A program made the translations under genes and the position numbers. The notes beneath the pieces are model-generated. The model saw nothing but the letters and a program-made list of their open reading frames with translations. It did no database searches and was not told where the DNA came from. From assembly GCF_041146795.1 (NCBI RefSeq), contig NC_135174.1, positions 16,388,878-16,452,877 on the forward strand: a stretch of 64,000 nucleotides of DNA. The letters are read 5' to 3'. The stretch comes from Maylandia zebra (lineage: Eukaryota > Chordata > Actinopteri > Cichliformes > Cichlidae). Positions 55,886 to 64,000 of this stretch are shown piece by piece (the first letter of the stretch is position 1; each line of letters starts with the position of its first letter).

Positions 55886-57538
55886 ATGAGAATGCAGTAT
55901 CATACAGATGCCAGAAACAGTGGAAGAAAAGAAAAAACACTGTTTTCCAGAAGAGGTCCTGTATCTTGCCGACTAACAATCCACATGTGTAGCTGTGATA
56001 CGTTTTGCTGTAAAATGTAAGAATGCACCAATACAGTCCAAAACTACTTCTTTCTCTGTATACAGACTTTAGTAAGCAGCCAGTCCAGGCTGTATGTAAA
56101 AGATAGACTTAGCCCCCCCCCCCCCCCCCCATATTGGTTAGCAAAACCCCATCATGCAACCTTGCTTATGGCTCCCTCCATCTTTGTTTCAAATCCAGAC
56201 CTCATGAGTGAAGGGTGGAACTTACTGAAAACCCCAAGGACACTGCACACTAATGCTGTAGTGAGTGTGAGTGAACCGAAAGGAATTAAACCAGTATTAC
56301 AATCAGATGTCACAACCACTGCACAGTTTACTGTGCTGGGCTAGAAACCATTAGCAAGGCTTCCTTCTGTATAGCCAGTTTCATTTACTTATAGCTCTGT
56401 TTTTGACTCAGCTATGGGCCATAATTTGAAAAATCAACATTTCAGTCTATTCAGTAAGGATTGAAACTACAAGTGTGACTGTGAACTCAACAGAAGACAG
56501 TCACTATACTTTCATGTACATGGAATTATTGTTTTCCTATTGACTCCTTTGTAACTGGAGTTATTTTTGCAACCACGGGAGTTTCCTGTTGGTGAACAAG
56601 ACTCTGACTCCACTAAGTCCTTAATTGTATATAGCCAGTTATCTTACAGATTAGCATAGAAACTGGACACAGAAACAAGTAACCTAATCATATTGGGATA
56701 GCTAAAGCTCCATAATTACCTTGACTATTAAACCGCCTTTCTTATAATGCCTTGTTTGTCTAGTCTGCTAAAATCAAAGTTTATAAAGATTTTACTATCT
56801 TTGGACACTTGGACAAGCTTGTTTAAATTTTCTATTTGTGCTAAGCTAAGCTAACCCACAGCTGCCAGAATTATAGCTGACAGACGAAAGAAAAAGTTTA
56901 GTGTTTTTATTGGTGCTTTCTTAGGTAGACTTTTTCTAAAAGACGGATTACCCAGTTTAGGGACAGGTTGCGTGTCCCAAAAGCAGTAGGTGTGTTTTTT
57001 GGCCTGCTGCAGGGTCTTTGGCAGACCTGGCTCCAAGGAGAAGAGGTGAAGGGCTCTCTGGATCTCCTGCTGCTTGTTCTCTGGCAAAGCATCCAGCTAG
57101 TACAGAACAGGACATTGAAAGGACAGGTCATTGTGCAAATATCCCACCTAAGAAAGTAAAAGTTTGACCGTCAAAAAGAAAGAAAAATCAGCTACAGCTA
57201 GAATACAAATGCACTGAAAACGAAATGTTTCCAGCAGCCAAATATTCATAGTCCACAAACAAAACATATTGAATATCACAGTCAACCATGCACAAAAAAA
57301 CAAACCATGGCGAATGGGTCTCTTGGCCCCTGTGGTCTCCAGGCATCGTCCCCCTTTTTCTTCTTTTTGCTCTTCTTAAAGCTACTATTCTTGTCATCTG
57401 GCAGCTTCTCATCACTGAAAGACATTTTTAATGCCCTAAAGTTCCCGTATATTCCTCTGTACTCAATACTGAAACTTTAGATGTTCAGTTAATGGAAAAC
57501 AGAATTTATTGCTGTACTTACTACTTTGACTCAGCCAT
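52682..57538 (-). CDS. nmt2-like: Divergent glycylpeptide N-myristoyltransferase, 11 exons, 481 aa
   Basis: The family transfers myristate from myristoyl-CoA to N-terminal glycines in the cytosol and on ribosomes. All 11 exons join by GT-AG in consistent phase: 1446 nt, no internal stop. N-terminus MAESKYDEKLPDD, then a lysine run (about 18-24) as in NMT1/2 ribosome-targeting regions, then [11 protein letters not shown], the acidic loop [21 protein letters not shown] and the GNAT-fold C-terminal half. Human NMT1 and NMT2 have 496 and 498 residues. Odd points: signature 1 EINFLCVHK is QVKFLCVHK (206-214); signature 2 KFGIGDG is KFSVIDQ (428-434); the C-terminus is 21-23 residues too long for a terminal carboxylate catalyst. 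NMT2 and SVIL share human 10p, favouring an nmt2 relative. Confidence 0.9.
53060..53210 (+). repeat. Retroposon 3'-tail module in nmt intron
   Basis: GTGAATGGGAGTGTGAATTG followed by GACAGCTGGGATAGGCTCCA and GCCACCACCC is a well-known teleost LINE/SINE tail arrangement. It lies in the last nmt intron. Confidence 0.7.
53285..53452 (-). CDS. nmt2-like: nmt exon 10
   Basis: Residues 351-406, 56 codons in phase 0. [20 protein letters not shown] then [20 protein letters not shown] and [14 protein letters not shown] match human [28 protein letters not shown] and LLDLMSDALVLAKM. Donor TCT/GTGAGT. Confidence 0.93.
53597..53767 (-). CDS. nmt2-like: nmt exon 9
   Basis: Residues 294-350, phase 0 at both ends. 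[20 protein letters not shown] then [12 protein letters not shown] match human [20 protein letters not shown] and PQENIIDTFVVE. Acceptor TTCCAAG. Confidence 0.95.
53881..53989 (-). CDS. nmt2-like: nmt exon 8
   Basis: Residues 257-293. [20 protein letters not shown] then [14 protein letters not shown] follows human [36 protein letters not shown]. Acceptor CTTTTAG, donor GAG/GTTAGT. Confidence 0.95.
54206..54376 (-). CDS. nmt2-like: nmt exon 7, myristoyl-CoA site
   Basis: Residues 200-257. [20 protein letters not shown] then [17 protein letters not shown]. The FLC oxyanion-hole segment and the HKKLR CoA-phosphate contacts are kept. The preceding EIN of the family signature is QVK. Confidence 0.95.
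54511..54627 (-). CDS. nmt2-like: nmt exon 6
   Basis: Residues 161-200. [20 protein letters not shown] then [19 protein letters not shown], equivalent to human [39 protein letters not shown]. Acceptor CTTAAG, donor GAT/GTGAGT. Confidence 0.95.
55209..55300 (-). CDS. nmt2-like: nmt exon 5
   Basis: Residues 131-161. [20 protein letters not shown] then [11 protein letters not shown]. The acidic loop that contacts basic residues of the substrate peptide (human EDDDN) is present as EEDDN. Confidence 0.95.
55466..55584 (-). CDS. nmt2-like: nmt exon 4
   Basis: Residues 91-130. [20 protein letters not shown] then [11 protein letters not shown] matches human [30 protein letters not shown]. Acceptor CCCTCAG, donor GTG/GTAAGT. 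Confidence 0.95.
55798..55879. repeat. (TA)n microsatellite, about 41 units
   Basis: Uninterrupted TA in nmt intron 3. Confidence 0.97.
56113..56130. repeat. C18 homopolymer
   Basis: Eighteen consecutive C on plus (G on the nmt transcript), in nmt intron 3. The rest of this 1.4-kb intron holds no recognised element. Confidence 0.95.
56952..57096 (-). CDS. nmt2-like: nmt exon 3
   Basis: Residues 43-91. [20 protein letters not shown] then [14 protein letters not shown]; human is [20 protein letters not shown] and [14 protein letters not shown]. Acceptor GTACTAG, donor CTGG/GTAATC. Confidence 0.95.
57306..57414 (-). CDS. nmt2-like: nmt exon 2, lysine-rich
   Basis: Residues 6-42: [20 protein letters not shown] then [16 protein letters not shown]. 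The lysine cluster corresponds to the polylysine box of vertebrate NMTs. Acceptor CTTTCAG, donor ATG/GTTTGT (weak). An ATG at 57425 just outside the acceptor could start a variant form. Confidence 0.85.
57522..57538 (-). CDS. nmt2-like: nmt exon 1, 17 coding nt
   Basis: ATGGCTGAGTCAAAGTA then GTAAGT: MAESK plus a split codon. MA-D/E-ES is the usual NMT N-terminus, and the phase joins exon 2 exactly. Found by splice and motif reasoning; too short for ORF detection. Confidence 0.8.
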
Positions 57539-58082
57539 TGTAAGCAAGTGTGACTCCCTTAAGCTGAGGGTGACTGGTGGTGTTTTGTGGTTTTTTCATC
57601 TCTTATCTCTGCAAGCAGTGAGGGGAGGAGGGCGGACGCCTCAGTTACCCAACCCAGCTCCCACCCAGTGGATAGATAACCGAGAACAATACGGACAATT
57701 ACGTATGACTTCTCACGGTCTTCATATGTCAGACTGCTGCTAAATAGAGTCCTCTGGTAGATTAAAGCTTACAGCAGCTTGATCCAGGTAGAGGTTTTAA
57801 TTGGTTGGGGCTGTCTAATTGCAGAGTTCCCATACAGGCGCCCTTTTAAAATTCAGCACTTTTCCAGAACTTTATATCTCCTGTGGACTTGACAATCTTT
57901 GTGCTTTTTCAGCACAATGTAAGAAAACACGGCTAATTTGACCATATAATCTCACTGAGGATTTTTCTGCACACAAGCAAATGATAGCGATTGAATTCAA
58001 ATATTACCAAAATATTAAAGTAACATCAGTTTACAGTTTAAAGTACTAGGGAGTAATAAGAGCTCAGTGTGGCTGAAATACA
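57539..58082. other. nmt upstream region
   Basis: It should hold the nmt promoter and 5' UTR. A G/C-rich patch lies at about 57605-57670. No clear TATA or CCAAT box was picked out. Confidence 0.4.
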
Positions 58083-58445
58083 TTCACTTGCCAATTAATT
58101 AGGTACACCTGTTGGACTGCTTGTAACTCAAATGTCTATCAGCCAATCAAATGGATGCAACTTAGTGCATCTAGGCCTGCAAGCATGATCTCAATGACCT
58201 GTTGAAGTCTAAACTGAGCACCAGCATGGGGAAGAAAGGTCGTTGACGTGAATAACTAGTGAGCGGCAGTTCTTTTGTTGATGCCGGAGGTCCAGACCAG
58301 ACTCCTTTGCGCTGATAGGAAGGCAGCAGTTACTCAAATAACCACTTGTTACAACCAAGGTCTGCAGAAGATTGTCTTTGTATGCACAGCATATCCAACC
58401 TTGATGCAGATGAGCTGCAGCAGCAAAAGAGCAGATGTCTTGTTT
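58083..58445 (+). mobile_element. Internally deleted Tc1-like element
   Basis: Same family as 14576-15470. Starts CCAATTAATTAGGTACACCT, keeps AGCATGGGGAAGAAAGGTCG, then jumps to GTGAGCGGCAGTTC and CAGTTACTCAAATAACCACT, ending after GATGAGCTGCAGCAGCAAAA. Most of the transposase region is missing. Confidence 0.85.
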
Positions 58446-58514
58446 ATCAGAATAAAAAATGTCCTTAAATGAAAGGAAGTGTTGTGGTAAGGAATGTTAT
58501 TGTTGTTGTTACTG

Positions 58515-58610
58515 AGTTTTCACCTTATAAGAAAAAGTGCCTTGAGGCATCTGTTGTTGTGATTTGGCGCTCTGTAAATAAAACTGAATTCAATGAAACT
58601 GAATAAAACC
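58515..58610 (+). repeat. Retroposon 3' tail (TTGAAT-type)
   Basis: GTGCCTTGAGGCATCTGTTG then TTGTGATTTGGCGCTCTGTA and AATAAAACTGAATTCAATGA is a very common teleost non-LTR tail. Directly follows the truncated Tc1-like element. Confidence 0.75.
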
Positions 58611-61249
58611 CAAATCCCGGCATAGGAACAGTTTCTGGGATGAATAAGCAAACTTTTATATAATCATCCATGCAGCCTATTGATCCGGGCTGACAGAACA
58701 ATTTCCAATAATAATAATATCACAATATCTACAGATTTATTTTAATTAATAAGTAATTTTTTTAAGGCTATCGTCAGATTCATCTAGAACTCTGTGTTTT
58801 TCCGTAGCCAACACAAGACTTCACAGGTATATTTATAATATTATCCTACTATGTGTATTATTGACACATCATTGATATTTAGAAATTTAGAAATACCACA
58901 ATGTTCATCAACACACACATCAAGAGATCTGTGCTCTGCATATAAGATCAGCAGAGAACAAAATATTAAGGTACCGATTGTTCTAATGCAGGAAAGACGG
59001 AGAGCTATTCCTTTTTTCTTTGAAGAGAAGGGAAGTCTTAATTGTTTTGTAAGAGAGCAGAAAAAGGGGTTTGTAACTTCAAAAAAGATTAATCTAATAT
59101 GTCATTCTTACACTTGAGTTTTTTTTAAATAAATAAAAGATCAAATAGTTACATAAAATTATGGCTTTTGTTCATGTCATAGTGCATGAACAATGCAGTC
59201 CATCAGCAGCTGCAGACTTCTCAAAGAGCTGTTATACTCTTTATTATGCAGCTCTGTATGTGAAAACACAGAGTGGCTGGAATAACATTTTGCTATGCCT
59301 GGAAAGTATTAATAATTTGGGGACAACTTGCTTTTTTATTGAATAAAATACAAAGCTCAGAACTTCTCCCCCGCTACAGTAATTTTGGCAAAATCCCTTA
59401 AGGGGAATAACAATTTGTTGACTGTAAAATGTGTTATGACACAAATATTTGTGCTCTCTGGTCTTAAGTTTAGGCGTTTTCTTTTTGTTTCATAAGCGCT
59501 GATCTCCAGTTAGATTCAAACTAATCAGCTGCTTTTGGCCATGCTTTCTCCCTGCTGCCACTTTTGCTAATAATAATGATAATTCTGACATCTCTTGCAT
59601 TGTGCATGACAAATATTCTCTTCCGTTATACCCCAGGGGAGGTTTATTGCGGTCCCTGAGGAGTCTGTTGCATACTTTCTTGGATTCGTCTCCGGAGTAC
59701 TGAGCTCAATTCATCTGCATACCGATTTGTGCTATAAATGGTCCACTCCGCTTTGATCCGAGTGTTTTTTAACCAAAATATACATGTAAAATAGATGCAG
59801 CCTGCATCTTTTATTTATTTTATTTTTTTAAATGTGCACCCTGGAGCTATTTTTGTCTATACTTCTTGGTTCTGCTGTGTTATTATCCTGCCACTCAAAG
59901 CTAAATGCCAACAGAAGGATGCTCGTAACACCTGTCATCTTTCAGGGTGAGGCAGTGGAGTTACCTCAGACAAAACTTCTGATGTGACAACAAAGAGACA
60001 GCGGGCAAGAGTGGGCACTGGAGCGTTCTCATCTTGAGTTTCAGGTGCTTTAACATAATGTAACAATTACAAATTACTCAAGGCCACTGCACTGCAGCTG
60101 CAAAACATGGTAGAGACAGCCGGTGGTAACTGGTGGCACAGCTAGCTCAGCTGCGCAACCTGAAGGCGCCAGTGGAACGGGAGGAAGACGAGCTGATGAC
60201 ATTTCCAACTGCTAGCCACACAATGAATTTCTAGTGAGCTGAAACAGCTTTTTAATAAATTTTATATTCATGTTCATCTTCATACTAGCATACTTTTTTC
60301 TAGTTCAATCCCATTTCTCTTATAAAGCTGAAGTTTCCCCCAGAAGACATTAAAATTTAATCTTCTAACGGAGTCGTAGTCCTATCTGAAGGAGTCTGAA
60401 GGGGTACACCCACACGTGGAAAACAATTTACCAGTTATGACAAGAATAGGTAAAGCTCGATGAACTAATAAATTGAATGTGTCTGTGATGATTTCTGTCA
60501 TAAACTGACATCAGATGCATTTGCCGGTACATTTGCCAGTACAGTTTCTTGCTCAAGATGATAGTGTTCAAAATCAGCATGTGCCTGGTGACCATCGAGT
60601 GCTATTATGAAGCCAGCATGAAAAGGATAAGATTTGCAGTTAGATAAAACTGGAATCTTCAGCCCCACACCATCATATTCATGAAAGGGAATATTAGGAA
60701 ACAACTGATGAGGAGGCCAAGCTCCTGTGAGGCAGACCTGTTACAGTCTGTGGTGTTTCTTTATCTGTTTCATTTTCTGTGTTTTTACTGCGTCTGGTAA
60801 GACAACAGCAAAATAAATCTCTTCATTGTCACTGATTGCGATTGATCTAATTAAATTTTGCCCATGTTTGTTTGGGGTTTTTATGTTTGGTATGATGAAA
60901 GTACAGAGTAACATTTTTTGTTTTGGCAGTTTGGCTGAAAAGTAAGACAGGCCAAGTTTCCCAGTTTAGGCTACATACACCCCATTTATCCTGCGGTCCT
61001 TGCAGTAAGGTGGTCAGTGCCAGCTGTAGCTGTAACTCTTGACCTAAATGGTGGACACCCAAGCTAAATGGAGTCATAAATCTGCGGAAGGAGTCATATC
61101 AAGCTTAGCTAACTTGCAGAAAACGGCCTTGGAGCAATTCTGACAAACTGACATGTGACTCTGGAAGGGGAACCAATGCTCTGCTCACACGTGTACTGCA
61201 GGGAGGTGCTGTTGAATCCCGAGAATGAAGGTTTAAGTACTTTGAGAAT
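58611..61249. other. Intergenic, nothing recognised
   Basis: No exon, repeat end or RNA gene seen. The 68-codon minus frame at 60498-60704 has no recognisable domain. Confidence 0.45.
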
Positions 61250-61920
61250 CCACTGGTGTGCCTTCTTAATGGAAGCACATTCTGGGGACAAAGGAGACGA
61301 CAACGTCAGTGGTCGGTGAGGTTGCGGGCTCCTGGGTTGGACGAGATCTGTTTGAGGATCTGCTGTGGGGCTGTTGTGGTTGAGATATCTTTTCAACAGC
61401 GAGGAGGTCTGGAGGTTAAGCTATTGAAGAGGAGAGCGAGTCTGTTAGTTGAGCCTCGGATACTCAGAGTTTTCCATCCTGGTGATGGAACAGCATACCA
61501 GCTCTTTATCCTCTCAAGGATATCTGAGTTTGCCCAGGCAGTCTACATGTGTTTAGTGGACCAAGAGAAGAGCTGCTCGTTTGTCAGATCTGTTGCTGGT
61601 GGGTGTTGGACTCTGCCAGCGCTGTCATTTGTCACCAATTCTGTGAATAATTTTTATGAAAAGAATTTCTATCTGCTGCGAAGTGGTGAAAGGAACCAAT
61701 TGAGGTGGGTTGGCCATCTGCATACGATAACTCCTTGACACCTCCTAGGTAATAAAATTGTGTATACCCTAATGGGGGGAGACCCAGGACATTGTTGAAA
61801 GATTATGTCTATTGATTGGCTTGGAATACCTTGGTGTTTCCACAAAGGAGCAGAAGAGGAACTGATGGTCCAGCAGGAGTAGCATATTCTCAGTCTGCTG
61901 GTCATCTTGAATTAGCCCGT
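61250..61920 (+). mobile_element. Degenerate non-LTR retrotransposon reverse transcriptase
   Basis: The plus frame 61256-61738 keeps RT-like pieces: EFAQAVYMCLVDQEKS (RT motif VDLEKA), then LSFVTNSVNNFYEKNFY (from a CPLSPVLFIIFMDRIS-type block). The catalytic FADD region is deleted. Beyond it come GAAAGGAACCAATTGAGGTG and GGAGACCCAGGACATTGTTG from the end of the ORF. Inactive relic of the family seen antisense at 43975. Confidence 0.75.
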
Positions 61921-62284
61921 CTAAATGCAGAGAGCTCTGTTGTCAGATAGAGACAGTATACAAAGTTGGTGTTACAACCGATCAGTGGGTAGTCTTGTTG
62001 TTGTTGGTCTGTCACCCAGCAGAATTATAACATTCAAAGAGCTGAATTGAAACTGAGCATTAATAACAATGAAGACTGATCACTGCAGCCACTGTCAGTG
62101 CTTTTCAAATTGTATTTTCTGATCTTTGAATTTTTTTTCTCTGTGAACTTGACAACCAATCAGAATTCTGCAGATAGACAGTCAGGATTTTGAAAGACTC
62201 CACAGGAGTGTGTCTGCAGCAGGTGCACATTTGCAGAACCATAAATTACACTTAAAAAGATGGCCAGGTGAAAGGGAGGTCTGA

Positions 62285-62340
62285 TATCGCTGCTTAGACT
62301 GTTGCCCCCATGACCCGAACACAGACGAGCAGCAGAAAAC
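62285..62340 (+). mobile_element. 3' end of the same retrotransposon
   Basis: CGCTGCTTAGACTGTTGCCC then CCATGACCCGAACACAGACG corresponds to the terminal stretch of this LINE family (CTGCTTAGACTGCTGCCCCCGCGACCC). About 360 bp of unrelated or strongly decayed sequence separates it from the RT part. Confidence 0.6.
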
Positions 62341-62702
62341 AGGTGGAATTCTCCAGACATAGAATGGCAGACCTGGTCAAACATGACTGGGAAGGCATTC
62401 TGTTTCTAGTATTAAGTATCAAATTTTACAGAATGACTCCATGTTTCTAGTTTTGCAATTAATTCTTGCATCACAATCCCAGAGATAAAAATCAAAAGCT
62501 TTATATTTACACTCTCTAGATGGCGCAAAAACACCTGCAGCCCATTACAACTGATAATAAACACAATGCAAGAGCAGGAAGGTTTTGCTTTCTACTCGGG
62601 GGATACGAAGATAACCTGCCAAAGGGGTATGTTTGACGTGTGTGTGTGTCTCTGAGTTTGACATTGTAGGTGTTGGTACCTGCTGTACACACACACACAC
62701 AC

Positions 62703-62795
<93 letters not shown>

Positions 62796-64000
62796 GTCAG
62801 AACCATTACTAATCTGTAAATAGATCTGTATTGCTGTGATCTCTCTGCCGAACAAGATCCTCTTCTCTTTGCCTCGCTTTCTCTTCTTCTTCCCCATCTC
62901 CCTCGTCTGTCTCAGACTCTGTAACTCTGTTGTTTGCAAGTCTGGATGAATGAGCAACAATCTCAGCGTCTCCCTTTCTCTCTGCTGACTCTTGTCTTTC
63001 AGTTTCTCTGACTCACTGTCGCTCAGATTTATTTTTCAGCTTGTTGTTCTGCCCTCGTCTTATTCTCTCTCCCTCTCGCTTATGCATTTCTTTATCTCAG
63101 CTCAATTTTTTTTGTCAGCCGCGGCTGTCAAATGAATCATCACGATCTCCAGATATATCTGAGATATTTCTAAAAAAGTGCACAGGAGTAATTACTCCAT
63201 TAAACATCTGTTTATCTTTATTTCTGCATTCAGCCTAAATAATAACTGGACTGGCTTATCTTTGCTTTCTTATTTGTTCATTTGCCACTTTATTTCTTTC
63301 TCTCTTTCCCATATGTGGTTCCCCCATTGTCATTTTGACAAGATAAAGATACAGACGTGAAATTAATAGAAATTATTGGGATTATTTTTAGACTTATTTG
63401 GACAAGAAAACATTTGATCCTCTTTGAAACAGTGCCTGTAGATAAAGGTGGGAGGTGGTAATTATCTTTAAACAAAAATATCAATAGATGAAAAGCAAGT
63501 ACACTCTCAAACTCAGATGGTACTGCCTCCTTAAGGAAAAACGAATTGTTGTAAGCGTTTGGCATAATTGCCTCTGATATCGGCTCACAGATATTTTTCA
63601 TTATTTTTTCCCATTCCAAAGTTCACAGTCATCAGTGGTGTTTAAAGGTTTTCTTGCATGCACTTTTTAAAGATGTCTGTTTAGTTATTTCACTTAACTG
63701 CACCAATCTATTGTCATAATAACACCCCATCACAGATTTCTTGACTTTAATCTCAGGAATGCTTTTTTTCCTTAAAATTTATTAGAATATTTCTTATAAT
63801 ATCACCCTTCTTCCTCAGCTCTGTAATTATTGTAATTTTTTTTAACTAAATATGTCTTTAATTCTGTGTTTTAACTCCACAGCCTTCTCTTTCTTCTTTC
63901 TGCTTTGTATTTAGTGTCATCATTCTGTTGAACACTCCACTTCCATTTCAGATTCAACTTTTGGACAGATGGCCACACATTACCTTCAAATACTCTTTGA
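62341..64000. other. Intergenic, no gene seen
   Basis: Apart from the CA microsatellite this holds T/C-rich low-complexity sequence and no credible exon. Confidence 0.45.
62687..62793. repeat. (CA)n microsatellite, about 53 units
   Basis: One CG interruption near 62707, otherwise perfect. Confidence 0.97.

Noticed and set aside
60498..60704. 68-codon minus-strand frame
   Set aside because: No domain recognised and no partner sequence; insufficient support for a gene or named element.

Overview
This is nuclear DNA from a vertebrate, almost certainly a teleost fish. It has GT-AG introns of tens of bases to many kb, protein families with clear vertebrate counterparts, long CA/TG microsatellites, and a repeat load typical of ray-finned fish: hAT, piggyBac-like and Tc1-like elements, plus non-LTR retrotransposon tails. 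A percomorph such as a cichlid would fit, but the species cannot be named from sequence alone.

Two protein-coding genes were reconstructed exon by exon, both on the minus strand. (1) svil (supervillin) runs from a start codon at 32563 down to a stop at 2050-2052. It has 28 coding exons with consistent phase (4509 nt, 1502 residues). A likely 5' non-coding exon and CCAAT promoter lie about 16 kb upstream at 48913-49330. The protein has a charged N-terminal actin/myosin-binding half, five gelsolin-like repeats and a C-terminal villin headpiece. (2) An N-myristoyltransferase paralogue runs from 57538 down to about 52682, with 11 coding exons and 481 residues. Its reading frame is open throughout, but both family signature motifs are altered and the C-terminus runs past the point where the catalytic terminal carboxylate should be.

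Layout: 1-2049 is svil 3' flank with a piggyBac-like MITE. 2050-10929 is the compact 3' half of svil (gelsolin repeats and headpiece). 10930-32673 is the repeat-rich 5' half. 32674-48912 is the putative first intron, with a hAT element, a Tc1-like inverted-repeat element and a LINE fragment. 48913-49330 is the putative svil promoter and exon 1. 49331-52681 is mostly dispersed repeat. 52682-57538 is the NMT gene. 57539-64000 is intergenic, with Tc1-like and LINE remnants and a long CA repeat.

The two genes are transcribed in the same direction. Supervillin links membrane, F-actin and myosin II. NMT attaches myristate to N-terminal glycines. Nothing in the sequence suggests a functional link; human SVIL and NMT2 both lie on 10p, so the neighbourhood looks like retained synteny. 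The most unusual signals are the divergent NMT, a TG repeat abutting a svil splice acceptor, a possible recursive splice site, a 21-bp perfect hairpin flanked by direct repeats, and two well-delimited non-autonomous hAT elements.
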